Below, piece after piece: positions 38,875 to 47,212 of a DNA stretch of 64,000 nt; position 1 is the stretch's first letter, and every line of letters begins with the position of its first letter. The DNA lies in the NCBI RefSeq assembly GCF_009937955.1, contig NZ_AP018439.1, forward strand, positions 124,001-188,000, in the 5' to 3' direction. The notes under the pieces were generated by a model, which was not told where the DNA came from, did no database searches, and saw only the letters and a list, made by a program, of their open reading frames with translations. A program made the translations under genes and the position numbers. The stretch is from Undibacterium sp. KW1. GTDB taxonomy: Bacteria > Pseudomonadota > Gammaproteobacteria > Burkholderiales > Burkholderiaceae_D.

Positions 38875-41562
38875 TTACATTTTATAATTCAGTCCAAAAA
38901 GCACAGTTGGTGCATATTTGATGGCCGACTGCACATATTCCTGTGAATTACCATAGTTATCTTGAATACCGTTACCAGTGATATTCAGGACATTCAGTGA
39001 CAAAGACAATTTTTTGTTAACGTCATAGCTAGTTTGCAGATCGATGCTATTGGTTGCTTGCTGATAGCGATTAGCATAGAAGCCTGTGGGTGTGAAATTC
39101 GGGAATCGATCATCCCAAAGTTTGCCAAGATGATTCCATGCCAGCTTCGCATGCACCCCACCTTTTTCGTAGAAAATAGCAATGTTCCAAATTTCCTTTG
39201 GCTGCTGCGGCAAGACATTCAATGCACGATTCGTACCATCACTCAAGGTTACCGGAAAGCTTGCACGGCTGAAGGTCGCATTTGCGCTAACACCAAAACC
39301 ACTCAAAGAAGGTGACAGAAAATCGAGATCTTTGGAGAAACCTATTTCTATACCAGCCAGGTTTGCAACACTTGTTGCGTTTCGCGCCTTTGTTACCAGC
39401 ACAGGAGTTGATGTCCCGTTAATAGAAATTGTCTGGACTTGGCCATAGGTAAAAATTTCATCGCGTATTTCTTTATAAAACGCTGCGACTGAGAAAATTC
39501 CGCGTTCTCCATCCAAATACCACTCGTGCCCAAGATCAAAATTATTAGATCGTCTAGGTTTCAGGTCTGGATTACCTTGAGAGAGGGTGTAAGTAGAACC
39601 ATTGCTGACAAGTGCACCGCCATGCGTCGCAATTTGGTCAAAGCGTGGACGGCCTATTGTTTGAGATAATCCCAGGCGGAACTTGCTAGTTGTGGAAGTT
39701 TCAAAATTGCCTGTCAGCGAGGGCAGCAAATTTTGGTAGGATTGTTCAGAACTTGTTGGGGAAAACACACCGCCGACAGATTGAAATCCCGTCGAGCGAA
39801 AATCAGTGTGCTCAAATCGCAACCCACCAGCCAGCATAAATCGGTCTGTTCTATATTGACCTTGTATATAAGCTGCCGTGACATCTTCGCGGATACCATA
39901 GGTTCCACCATACTGCCCGGCAGTATCGACAGTAGCAGTAGCACCACCTTGATACTGGCTAAACAAAGTTCCAGCCTTATTTTGATCGATTATGATCAAT
40001 GGCGAATTACAGTTCAATCCACAATTGCTCGCTCCACTGACTACATTAGAAAGGTTATAAGGCATTCCCGCGAACGTCGTACGTATTAGTGCAGTATTAG
40101 AATCTGTAGAAACCGCGCGCACACCAGTAGCAAAACCCCAGCCTCTACTCGCTTCTCCCATATTGAAGCGCAAGTTTGATTGCGCGTCGTACACATTCTC
40201 TGCGTAGTCTGACATGTTTTCGTTGCGATGGTAGACGAGCGCGTATTTCGATGCATCGCTGGCGTTTGCCACATTGACCGGACTGAAGCTAACCAATGGA
40301 TTGCTCCAATCGTAGTTGTAGCTCTGATTGGTTTGTTGAAAGCGATCCCAGGTTTGCGGATTATTGACCGTTGAACGCGAGAGACTTCCACGAACATCTG
40401 CCACTAGTAGAGGAGATATCTCGTATTTGAGCTCCCCGTTTATTCCAAATAATGCTCTATCGAATTGCAATTGGCCAAGCTCTACAATTTGATTAACAGA
40501 ACTGAGCGTACCGTTGGTTGGAGTTTGGTTTAACACAACAGAATTTCCATTCACAGTTGCAAGCTGCATATTGCGATTGGATGTTTCTTTTTGTTTAAAG
40601 AAATAGGTACTAACATGTCCGCTCAAAGCCCCTTCTGGCTCCCAATCTATGCGGGCTGTAAGGCCAATGCGGCTACGGCTATTGTCATAGTTGTACCAGC
40701 GCCGTTCCGTTGGTACGGCTACCCCGTTCCCCGAGTACGGTGTAGAACTCAGAGCTCCGGCATTGTTATACCAATTCAGTGCCCCTCCATGTTCTATTTG
40801 TGGGACATTGATATCTCTGCTCCAATAACTTCCCGTTATTAGCAGACCAAGATCGTTCGAGGATCCTAATCTCTTTGCCCAAACCGCTTGCGCTTCACCT
40901 ACTGGTGTCTTACCCCCGTATTGTGAGCTCATCAAATTCGCCCCCAATTTTGCCGAGAAGTTGAATGTATTCTCGGGATAGCTCAGCCCGCTCGCCGTCA
41001 GCATGTTCACTACGCCTCCGATGGCCGCACCATCTGCCTCGGCTATGAAACTTTTGGTCACATCTATTCTGTTTACAAAATTCGAAGGAAAGAGCTCCAT
41101 TAGCATCTGTCGACCGCCAACATCCGCACTCGCCAGACTGAATCCGTCTATCTGTGTCGCGTTGTAGTTAGCATTGAGTCCGCGGACAATAGCAAACCGT
41201 GGTTCTCCCTGGTATAACAATGTATTTACGCCGGTGACCCTTTTTAAGGCGTCACCTACATTGAAATCGGGTAACTTGCCAATGTCATCTGAAGCGGTTG
41301 TATCTATTGTCAGCACTGAGTCACGTTTGGCCGCAATGTTTCTTTTAATTGAAGATCTTATGCCAGTAATGCTCACGGTGCTGATATTCGCGTCCGTGGC
41401 TGTTTCAGTACGACTATCTGCATTATTGCCCTGGCTCGCTTCATTCTGGTTCTCTGCGTGCACGGCGATGTTCGTCAATAGAAGTATTGCAAGCGCTATT
41501 GGTTTCAGGCGGTAACTTGTCGCGTAGATTTGTTCTGTAGAGGAGGAAAAGCGCGTCATCAT
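38875..41562 (-). CDS. TonB-dependent receptor (Xanthomonas/Caulobacter carbohydrate type)
   Basis: This 895-residue receptor starts at ATG 41562 after AGGAAC. It has a signal peptide (to about VHAENQ), a plug of the TonB-Xantho-Caul type (SITGIRSSIKRNIAAKRDS, DIGKLPDFNVGDALKRVTGV, RGLNANYNATQIDGFSLAS, FVNRIDVTKSFIAEADGAAIGG), and a barrel ending in the aromatic FGLNYKM. Members of this branch usually import carbohydrates or complex plant-derived compounds. It is the first gene of a unit with DUF1868 and an MFS transporter and is divergent from a LacI regulator, with a perfect palindrome in between. Confidence 0.92.
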   Translation of the reverse strand: MMTRFSSSTEQIYATSYRLKPIALAILLLTNIAVHAENQNEASQGNNADSRTETATDANISTVSITGIRSSIKRNIAAKRDSVLTIDTTASDDIGKLPDFNVGDALKRVTGVNTLLYQGEPRFAIVRGLNANYNATQIDGFSLASADVGGRQMLMELFPSNFVNRIDVTKSFIAEADGAAIGGVVNMLTASGLSYPENTFNFSAKLGANLMSSQYGGKTPVGEAQAVWAKRLGSSNDLGLLITGSYWSRDINVPQIEHGGALNWYNNAGALSSTPYSGNGVAVPTERRWYNYDNSRSRIGLTARIDWEPEGALSGHVSTYFFKQKETSNRNMQLATVNGNSVVLNQTPTNGTLSSVNQIVELGQLQFDRALFGINGELKYEISPLLVADVRGSLSRSTVNNPQTWDRFQQTNQSYNYDWSNPLVSFSPVNVANASDASKYALVYHRNENMSDYAENVYDAQSNLRFNMGEASRGWGFATGVRAVSTDSNTALIRTTFAGMPYNLSNVVSGASNCGLNCNSPLIIIDQNKAGTLFSQYQGGATATVDTAGQYGGTYGIREDVTAAYIQGQYRTDRFMLAGGLRFEHTDFRSTGFQSVGGVFSPTSSEQSYQNLLPSLTGNFETSTTSKFRLGLSQTIGRPRFDQIATHGGALVSNGSTYTLSQGNPDLKPRRSNNFDLGHEWYLDGERGIFSVAAFYKEIRDEIFTYGQVQTISINGTSTPVLVTKARNATSVANLAGIEIGFSKDLDFLSPSLSGFGVSANATFSRASFPVTLSDGTNRALNVLPQQPKEIWNIAIFYEKGGVHAKLAWNHLGKLWDDRFPNFTPTGFYANRYQQATNSIDLQTSYDVNKKLSLSLNVLNITGNGIQDNYGNSQEYVQSAIKYAPTVLFGLNYKM

Positions 41563-41682
41563 GTTCCTTGCATTTAAAAATATAGAGAATGTTTGTCGCT
41601 AGAGATAGCGGAGAAATTGCGAAACAAGTGTTTGGGTAAAATAAAGCCCACATTTCTTGGCAAATAATTCCTTAAAAAATAA

Positions 41683-41702
41683 AAATTAGAACGTTCTAAT
41701 TT
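41683..41702. promoter_or_regulatory. Perfect 20-bp palindromic operator (LacI-type)
   Basis: AAATTAGAACGTTCTAATTT is a perfect inverted repeat with the CG centre common to LacI operators. It lies in the 293-bp divergent region, 121 bp upstream of the TonB receptor and 153 bp upstream of lacI, and differs from the glucan-locus operator. Confidence 0.8.
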
Positions 41703-41855
41703 GCAGGAGTGTAAAGGCGAATTGTTACCAAAATATGACTTGCTAATGAATTTTGATGAAGCATGAGACTTTATAGTAATCTGATTTCGTCAAGTTGCTA
41801 TGGACAACATGCTCTTTATGAAACAGAATCCTTCAACTAATTCTATTCAACGACT

Positions 41856-42917
41856 ATGGTAAAAAGAACCGATCGACTCACCATCAAAGATGTTGCTCAA
41901 TTAGCGGGTGTGAGTTTTCAAACAGTCTCGCTTGTAATTAATCACCCAGAAAAAGTGGCTGAAAAAACCTTAAGGCGGGTGCAGGAAGTTATTCAGTCTG
42001 TAAATTTTGTGCCAAGTATGGCTGCACGCTCTATGCGGCAAATCCGTACCAAGACTTTGGGCTGCATTTTTTTTTGTGAGCGCGCTTCTTACGATGACCG
42101 GACTTTCCAGATTCAAGATACGTATTGGAATAGCGTGGTTCAAATGCTCAGTAGAGTAGCGGATTCAAAGGGTTATACATTACTGCAGCGTCATCAATCA
42201 GGCGACGATGCTTCAATGTTGGCCGAGATTCGAGAAATGTTTAATTCCGGGCGGATAGATGCGATGATCGCAATCGTGGAGAATACGTCCCATCCCGTTT
42301 TACTTCAACTGCAAAAAGATGGCATACCTTTTATTGTCTTCGGAACGCATGACCCATCCTTCCCGAATGTGACTCAGTCCAACTACGAAGTGACAAAAAA
42401 AATTGTTAACCATCTTCATGCTGGAGGTTGCAAACGAATTGCCTTTATTTCTGGAGCACGTAACGGCAAGACGAACCAAGACGTCAATGAACGTATTAGC
42501 GGTTATAGAGATGCTATGCAAAAAATTGGTTTAAAGGTTGAAAGCAAATGGATGCTATCGGGAGATTGGTCATTTGCTAGCGGGCATTCTATAGCGCAGC
42601 AACTTTGTTCGAAGAAATTGAGGCCTGACGCTTTAATTTTTGCTAGTGATCGCATGGCTCTGGGCGCTTTAAAGGGCCTACATGATTTGGGAATAAAAAT
42701 TCCTTCTGAAGTGAGCGTAGTAGGCTATGACAACATGCAATATGACGACTATTGCATTCCGCCGTTAACTAGCGTGCATTCTCCAATCTATGGTATGGCG
42801 CTATCTGCCATAGATATTTTGCTTAGAAAAATAGGAGAGTTGCCTCAACTTGACACTGATCAGATTGTGTTTGCTGCTGAAATTGTAGTGCGCGAAAGCA
42901 CGCGCCCAATCCTCTAG
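41856..42917 (+). CDS. LacI-family regulator of the second TonB locus
   Basis: This 353-residue regulator has a helix-turn-helix TIKDVAQLAGVSFQTVSLVINHPEKVAEKT with hinge VQEVIQSVNFVPSMAARSM. Its sugar-binding domain ends in SVVGYDNMQYDDYCIPPLTSVHSP. It is divergent from the TonB receptor and very likely binds the 20-bp palindrome between them, controlling the receptor-DUF1868-MFS unit and perhaps itself. Codon use is AT-rich compared with the LacI of the glucan locus, in line with acquisition with the island. Confidence 0.9.
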   Translation: MVKRTDRLTIKDVAQLAGVSFQTVSLVINHPEKVAEKTLRRVQEVIQSVNFVPSMAARSMRQIRTKTLGCIFFCERASYDDRTFQIQDTYWNSVVQMLSRVADSKGYTLLQRHQSGDDASMLAEIREMFNSGRIDAMIAIVENTSHPVLLQLQKDGIPFIVFGTHDPSFPNVTQSNYEVTKKIVNHLHAGGCKRIAFISGARNGKTNQDVNERISGYRDAMQKIGLKVESKWMLSGDWSFASGHSIAQQLCSKKLRPDALIFASDRMALGALKGLHDLGIKIPSEVSVVGYDNMQYDDYCIPPLTSVHSPIYGMALSAIDILLRKIGELPQLDTDQIVFAAEIVVRESTRPIL

Positions 42918-42978
42918 AATCATTTAATACTGACAACAGATGGACTGATAAATAGTTAATCTCCATCCTTATGCGATC

Positions 42979-43425
42979 ATGTTACGATCATCAGTCAAGT
43001 CCATATTATCGATAAATGATACGCCGATTTTTTGTCAATACCTTCGTTTGTCGATGAAGCCCCTGTGGTATACGTTTCCCAGCGTGGCCCAAATGCGACG
43101 TCGATTTTCCTGGGCCGACCGTCTTAGTACCCTCGGTCGGCGCGCCGCGTCGTTGCAGGAAGAGGACGCCTACGGAATTGGGATTGAATGGTTAGGTTCA
43201 TACACCAAATTTGAAAACGGTGTCATTTGGCAACCAGAAACCAGGGCAATTGATATACCGTTGTCTTTTTCAGGTTCCGAATGGGAAACCTGTTTATCCA
43301 GGATTGAAATCCTTGTCAGCACTTATCTCAAGCATGAGGCGGCAGCTAAAGTCTTGTTAGCTAGTCGAGCTGTGGGTGTTGGTTTTGTTGACGGTGATTT
43401 ATCGATTTTGTGGCAGCCGCAATAA
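42979..43425 (+). CDS. Hypothetical protein
   Basis: The frame encodes up to 148 residues; the ATG at 43054 (MKPLWYTFPSVAQMRRRF) gives a more natural start at 124 residues. No signal peptide or membrane helix. Visible features are an Arg-rich start, a GIGIEWLGSYTKFENGVIWQPETR strand-rich middle and an amphipathic helix (LSRIEILVSTYLKHEAAAKVLL). I do not recognise the family. It marks the right part of the AT-rich island. Confidence 0.5.
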   Translation: MLRSSVKSILSINDTPIFCQYLRLSMKPLWYTFPSVAQMRRRFSWADRLSTLGRRAASLQEEDAYGIGIEWLGSYTKFENGVIWQPETRAIDIPLSFSGSEWETCLSRIEILVSTYLKHEAAAKVLLASRAVGVGFVDGDLSILWQPQ

Positions 43426-43481
43426 TGTTTACCAGCGAGAGCCAAATATTATCAACAACAAATAAAACATGCGACTCATAG

Positions 43482-43511
43482 AAGCCCGAGAACTCTTCGG
43501 GCTTTTTTTTG
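43482..43511 (+). terminator. Intrinsic terminator
   Basis: An 8-bp stem AAGCCCGA (43482-43489) with TCGGGCTT (43497-43504) followed by a long T run. It ends the transcript of the hypothetical gene upstream and isolates the lipoprotein gene. Confidence 0.88.
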
Positions 43512-43600
43512 TTTTTTTTGCAGCGAGCTATTTATTGCTAGAATACCCATCTACATTTAATCTGGTCATGGCTGCGGTCTGCGGCTTTCAGGAGTATTTC

Positions 43601-43840
43601 ATGCGTACCATCCTCTTTTTAACTTGCGTCTCTATTCTCGCTGCCTGTAACAAACCACCAGAACCCAAGGTCGAGCCCAGTGCTTCGGCTAATTTTCTTT
43701 CCGAGCAGAAAGCGCAGCTGGATAAGGCGAAAGAGGCGGCGCAGTTGATGCAGCAGAAGGCAGATGAACAAAGGACGATTGTTGAGGTCCAAACGGGTGG
43801 GGCTGCTGCCAAGCCTGCGAAGGGTGATGCGGGCAAGTAA
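43601..43840 (+). CDS. Small lipoprotein
   Basis: A 79-residue protein from the ATG at 43601 (AGGAG seven bases upstream) with a lipoprotein signal MRTILFLTCVSILAACN (lipobox LAAC). The mature part is a charged, Ala/Gln/Lys-rich helix (SEQKAQLDKAKEAAQLMQQKADEQ), probably coiled coil, and a Gly/Ala/Lys tail. The longer frame from 43469 crosses the terminator and is not credible. Role unknown. Confidence 0.75.
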   Translation: MRTILFLTCVSILAACNKPPEPKVEPSASANFLSEQKAQLDKAKEAAQLMQQKADEQRTIVEVQTGGAAAKPAKGDAGK

Positions 43841-43905
43841 TACTATTGCGAGGCACTTCGCAGCAGGCTGGTAAGAAGTGTTTGTTTTTCCTATGGGAGT
43901 AATTC

Positions 43906-44400
43906 ATGTTGATTTCTTTTCGTCGTCTTGCTTTGATTGCCTGTCTTGGCCTGCCATTACTTGCTCATGCGCAATTGCCTGTGCAGGCCAATCCTGATCA
44001 TGAAGCCATGTTGTCCAGTGCGGATACGCGGCTGGCTGCGAATAAGCGGCTGGTGTATGACTTTTGGCGTGAGGTGTTTGAGGGCGGTCACATGGAGCTG
44101 GCAGACAAGTATCTGGCCGAATCCTATATGCAGCACAACCCCGGAGTGGGGAGCGGGCGTGCGGCATTTGTCGAGCTGTTCAGCAAATTCGTCAAACCCA
44201 AGGACATACAGGCCAGGGTCAAGGCACCGCTGGTAGCGATTACTGCAGAGGGAGATAAAGTGATTTTGAGCTTTGTCAGTACTGTGCCAGATACCAAAGA
44301 TGCCAGCAAGAAATACACGACAACCTGGTTTGACATGTTCCGCATAGAAAACGGAAAAATTGCAGAGCACTGGGACCCGGCTTTAAAAGACAGTCATTGA
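43906..44400 (+). CDS. Exported NTF2/SnoaL-like protein
   Basis: The 164 residues start with a signal peptide (cleavage after AHA-Q, about residue 22). The rest is a SnoaL-like fold of the predicted-polyketide-cyclase/ester-hydrolase type: NKRLVYDFWREVFEGGHMELADKYLAESYMQHNPGV and WFDMFRIENGKIAEHWDP. Exact reaction unknown. The cupin gene follows 15 bp downstream and is probably cotranscribed. Confidence 0.85.
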   Translation: MLISFRRLALIACLGLPLLAHAQLPVQANPDHEAMLSSADTRLAANKRLVYDFWREVFEGGHMELADKYLAESYMQHNPGVGSGRAAFVELFSKFVKPKDIQARVKAPLVAITAEGDKVILSFVSTVPDTKDASKKYTTTWFDMFRIENGKIAEHWDPALKDSH

Positions 44401-44415
44401 AAGGTTTGCAGACAG

Positions 44416-44712
44416 ATGTTGCATAAAAATTTGATTTCAGAGGCGGCATCTTTGCCAAGCGCCTGGCGTTCTACTATCCTGGGCAAGGTCGGCGGTGCGC
44501 AAGTCAAGGTCTTGCGTATGGATGAATGCGATTATCCTGACGAAACCCATGACTTCACAGAAGCTCTGCTGGTGCTGGATGGGCAAATGAATCTCGATAT
44601 CCACGGCGAGATTGTCGCCGTCAAAGCGGGTGAGCTGTATCTGGTGCCTGCACATACTCCGCATGCCGTGGCAGCAGGAAGCAAGGGAACCCTGGTTATC
44701 ATTGATCAATAG
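44416..44712 (+). CDS. Small cupin protein
   Basis: A 98-residue single-domain cupin. The two cupin motifs are recognisable: the acidic/His segment DYPDETHDFTEALLVLDGQMNLDIHGE and AGELYLVPAHTPHAVAAGSKG with two histidines, so a metal site is possible. The function is unknown. Its stop codon lies inside a 26-bp tandem duplication. Confidence 0.82.
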   Translation: MLHKNLISEAASLPSAWRSTILGKVGGAQVKVLRMDECDYPDETHDFTEALLVLDGQMNLDIHGEIVAVKAGELYLVPAHTPHAVAAGSKGTLVIIDQ

Positions 44713-44752
44713 ATGTTTATGCTGGAATTGATCAATAGATGTTTATGCTGGA
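44701..44752. repeat. Perfect 26-bp tandem duplication
   Basis: Two identical 26-bp units (44701-44726 and 44727-44752, each starting ATTGATCAATAG) are joined head to tail across the 3' end of the cupin gene. The first copy contains the stop codon. It looks like a recent slippage or unequal-crossover event. Confidence 0.93.
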
Positions 44753-44808
44753 ATGAGTTTTGGCGGTAGCTTGTGCGCTTCATCCCCTTTTTAAGCGGAG
44801 GCAGCATC

Positions 44809-45282
44809 ATGCAAAAAATCACCCCTTTCCTCTGGTTTGATCATCAGGCTGAAGAAGCCGTACAGTTTTACCTCGACATCTTCAAAGATGCAAAAATTCT
44901 CAGCATAGCCCATTATGGTGAAGGCGCACCCCTGCCCAAGGGGACAGTGCTGACCATCAAGTTCACCATGGCCGGGCAGGAATTTGTGGCACTCAATGGT
45001 GGCCCGCATTACAGCTTTACTCCGGCAATTTCTTTTGTCATCGATTGCGAGTCGCAGGAAGAAGTCGATTATTACTGGGCCAAATTATTGGCGGGTGGTG
45101 GCAAAGAAAGCCAGTGCGCCTGGCTCACCGACAAATATGGCATTTCCTGGCAGGTCGTGCCGAGGGCATTGATCAATTATCTCAATGATGCCGATCCTGC
45201 CAAGGCGCAAAGAGTCATGATGGCCATGTTCCAGATGAAGAAAATCATCATTGCCGACCTGGACAAAGCTTACGCAGGATGA
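44809..45282 (+). CDS. VOC-superfamily PhnB-like protein
   Basis: A 157-residue glyoxalase/bleomycin-resistance-fold protein of the PhnB/3-demethylubiquinone-methyltransferase-like group: MQKITPFLWFDHQAEEAVQFYLDIF, FVALNGGPHYSFTPAISFVIDC, DYYWAKLLAGG and CAWLTDKYGISWQVVP. The start at 44809 is set by GGAGG eight bases upstream. The family label methyltransferase is historical; the function is unknown. Confidence 0.88.
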   Translation: MQKITPFLWFDHQAEEAVQFYLDIFKDAKILSIAHYGEGAPLPKGTVLTIKFTMAGQEFVALNGGPHYSFTPAISFVIDCESQEEVDYYWAKLLAGGGKESQCAWLTDKYGISWQVVPRALINYLNDADPAKAQRVMMAMFQMKKIIIADLDKAYAG

Positions 45283-45447
45283 GTTTGTAAAAAATGTAAA
45301 TTTTGTAAATATTTCTACCTATATCCAAGTTTTGATTTTATTTATGTAAGATTGTCAGACTCCAATTTCAGCGTATGTATTGCTATGCATTGCTATGAAT
45401 CGCTGATTGCCTGTCTATAAGCCACTTACATCCAAAGGTAAATAAAA

Positions 45448-45885
45448 TTGAAACTACCAAAGCCATTGATTGCTGCGTCTTTTTTATTCGCCATGGCGGG
45501 GTTTGCCATGGCTGAGACCATCGTCGTGAATCCTTACGGTAAATACCTCGAAGGTGAGGATGTGGAAGTGGAAATGGCACAATTTGCTGGCAGAAATCCA
45601 GATGGTTTGTATGATATTTTGCTGAAGATGAAGGGCGCCGCGGCATTCAATGCCGGTATCGACGGCAAGACCATCAAGTACCGCGCAGTACATGGCGGTT
45701 CGGGTGTGGATTATCAGCTCAATGGCAAGACACGTATGTCGCTAAGGCAAAATTCAGGTGGTTCTGCTTCGACTTATCAAGTGTTCCTCGATGGCAGAAC
45801 AATTTCCATCAATGAGGTAAAAACAAAATCGCAAGAAGTGCGCCCCCTGCATTTGCTGACTGCTTCGACGGAAGCGACGAAATAA
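45448..45885 (+). CDS. Hypothetical exported protein
   Basis: A 145-residue protein starting at a TTG (45448) with AAAGGT upstream and a signal peptide (cleavage after GFAMA-E, about residue 23). The mature part is beta-rich and hydrophilic, with the segment DGLYDILLKMKGAAAFNAGIDGKTIKY. No family is recognised. It is followed by a terminator and lies alone. Confidence 0.65.
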   Translation: MKLPKPLIAASFLFAMAGFAMAETIVVNPYGKYLEGEDVEVEMAQFAGRNPDGLYDILLKMKGAAAFNAGIDGKTIKYRAVHGGSGVDYQLNGKTRMSLRQNSGGSASTYQVFLDGRTISINEVKTKSQEVRPLHLLTASTEATK

Positions 45886-45921
45886 GCTGCTCTAGCTATT
45901 TTAACCCTAAGCTTTATGATC

Positions 45922-45955
45922 AATGCCTGTCCAGACGACAGGCATTTTCTTTTGC
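45922..45955 (+). terminator. Intrinsic terminator
   Basis: A perfect 10-bp stem (45922-45931 with 45937-45946) followed by T-rich sequence, 36 bp after the exported hypothetical gene. Confidence 0.88.
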
Positions 45956-46108
45956 CTGCTTCCGGTGACGACGTCCAGCATATAAATACATTAATAGCTA
46001 AAATAGCTGCAATCTGTGTGCTGTCATTTGGTGGCACATATCGTTCATTTACAGGTCACTGAGCGTTCACATAGCGTTGCATGAACGAGCATGTCTCACC
46101 GGAATCAT

Positions 46109-46608
46109 ATGCATACCAAAAAACTTTTACTGAATTTGTTTGAATACAAAGCCTGGGCTAATACCGACTTGTATCAGCTCATGGGAACTTTATCGCCAGG
46201 CGAACATGCGCGCGAGCTGCATGATGCAATAAGAATACTCAATCACATCTACGTAGTAGATCAGATTTTCATCGCCAATCTGCAAAGCGAGCAGCATGGC
46301 TTTACCGCCTTGAACACCAAAGAAACACCCACACTGGCTGATTTGCAGCATGGTGTGCAGCATGTTGACCGCTGGTATATAGACTATGTCGCAGCACAGC
46401 ATGAAACCAGGTTTGCAGACGACATACGCTTTAGCTTTGTCGATGGCACCCCTGGCTGCATGTCACGTGGCGAGATGTTATTGCACGTAGCGACTCATGG
46501 TAATTATCACCGGGGGCAGTGGGCCGCATCTTGTTCCAGATTGGCAAACAACCGCCAAAAGATACGTTGACGGTATTTTTAAGCCGCCAGGCTGTGGGTA
46601 AGCCTTGA
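46109..46608 (+). pseudogene. DinB-family protein, frameshifted in a G run
   Basis: The DinB four-helix fold is clear: MHTKKLLLNLFEYKAWANTDLYQ, ILNHIYVVDQIF and the metal-binding HVATHGNYHRG. After the G5 run at 46512-46516 the frame ends early at 46570 with an unrelated tail. One extra G restores AVGRILFQIGKQPPKDTLTVFLSRQ, the normal family C-terminus, stopping at 46608, where the stop overlaps the next gene's TTG start. The full gene is therefore 46109-46608 with a one-base deletion. Possible assembly error. Confidence 0.83.
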
Positions 46609-47027
46609 TTGCAATACGGCTTGCCAGCGAAAAAGATGCTGCCGCATTGCAGGAAATCTACCGGCTCTGCATCATCGAAGCGACATGGCAAATCCGCCCG
46701 TCTGAGACGATTCCCGATTTTGTGGCGGTTTCCTGCGGTGAAACCATCTGGGTCGCGGTAGATAGCAGCGATCAGGTGCAGGCTTTGCTGGCGGTGCAGG
46801 AAGACCATTCCTATATCCACCATTTATATGTGCATCCCTTGGCACAGGGCCGGGGAGCAGAGCGGGCTTTATTGCAGCATTTGCAGACGCAACTGGCATG
46901 TCCATGGCAACTCAAATGTGTAGCAAGCAATCATGCTGCCATGGCATTTTACCGTCACCTGGGTTGGCGTGAACTGGAGGCAGGAACAGGAGAAGACGGT
47001 TCTTATTACTTGCTTCAATTTGTTTGA
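46605..47027 (+). CDS. GNAT-family N-acetyltransferase
   Basis: A 140-residue single-domain acetyltransferase with the acetyl-CoA motif IHHLYVHPLAQGRGAERALLQ and the C-terminal NHAAMAFYRHLGWRE. The TTG start at 46605 overlaps the restored DinB stop (TTGA), so the pair is probably translationally coupled. The substrate is unknown. Confidence 0.85.
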   Translation: MIAIRLASEKDAAALQEIYRLCIIEATWQIRPSETIPDFVAVSCGETIWVAVDSSDQVQALLAVQEDHSYIHHLYVHPLAQGRGAERALLQHLQTQLACPWQLKCVASNHAAMAFYRHLGWRELEAGTGEDGSYYLLQFV

Positions 47028-47212
47028 CTATGTAGGATCGCGCATATATCACGGTGCATGTTGCCGGATAGCACGGTTGTGGCAGAAGCTGTTATTCTGT
47101 TGCCCGCAGGATTTGCAGCTTGTAGTCTGAGCGGGTTTGATGAATACTCGAATATGCGCCGTATTTCCTAAAAACACTGTTGGTACTGTTTTCAAATCAG
47201 TCAGGGACGCCT

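Noticed and set aside
36150..43430. Prophage or insertion sequence as origin of the AT-rich island
   Set aside because: No integrase, transposase, terminal repeat or tRNA attachment site could be seen on either strand.
43469..43600. Longer N-terminus for the small lipoprotein
   Set aside because: It would cross an intrinsic terminator and hide a clear lipoprotein signal with its own ribosome site.
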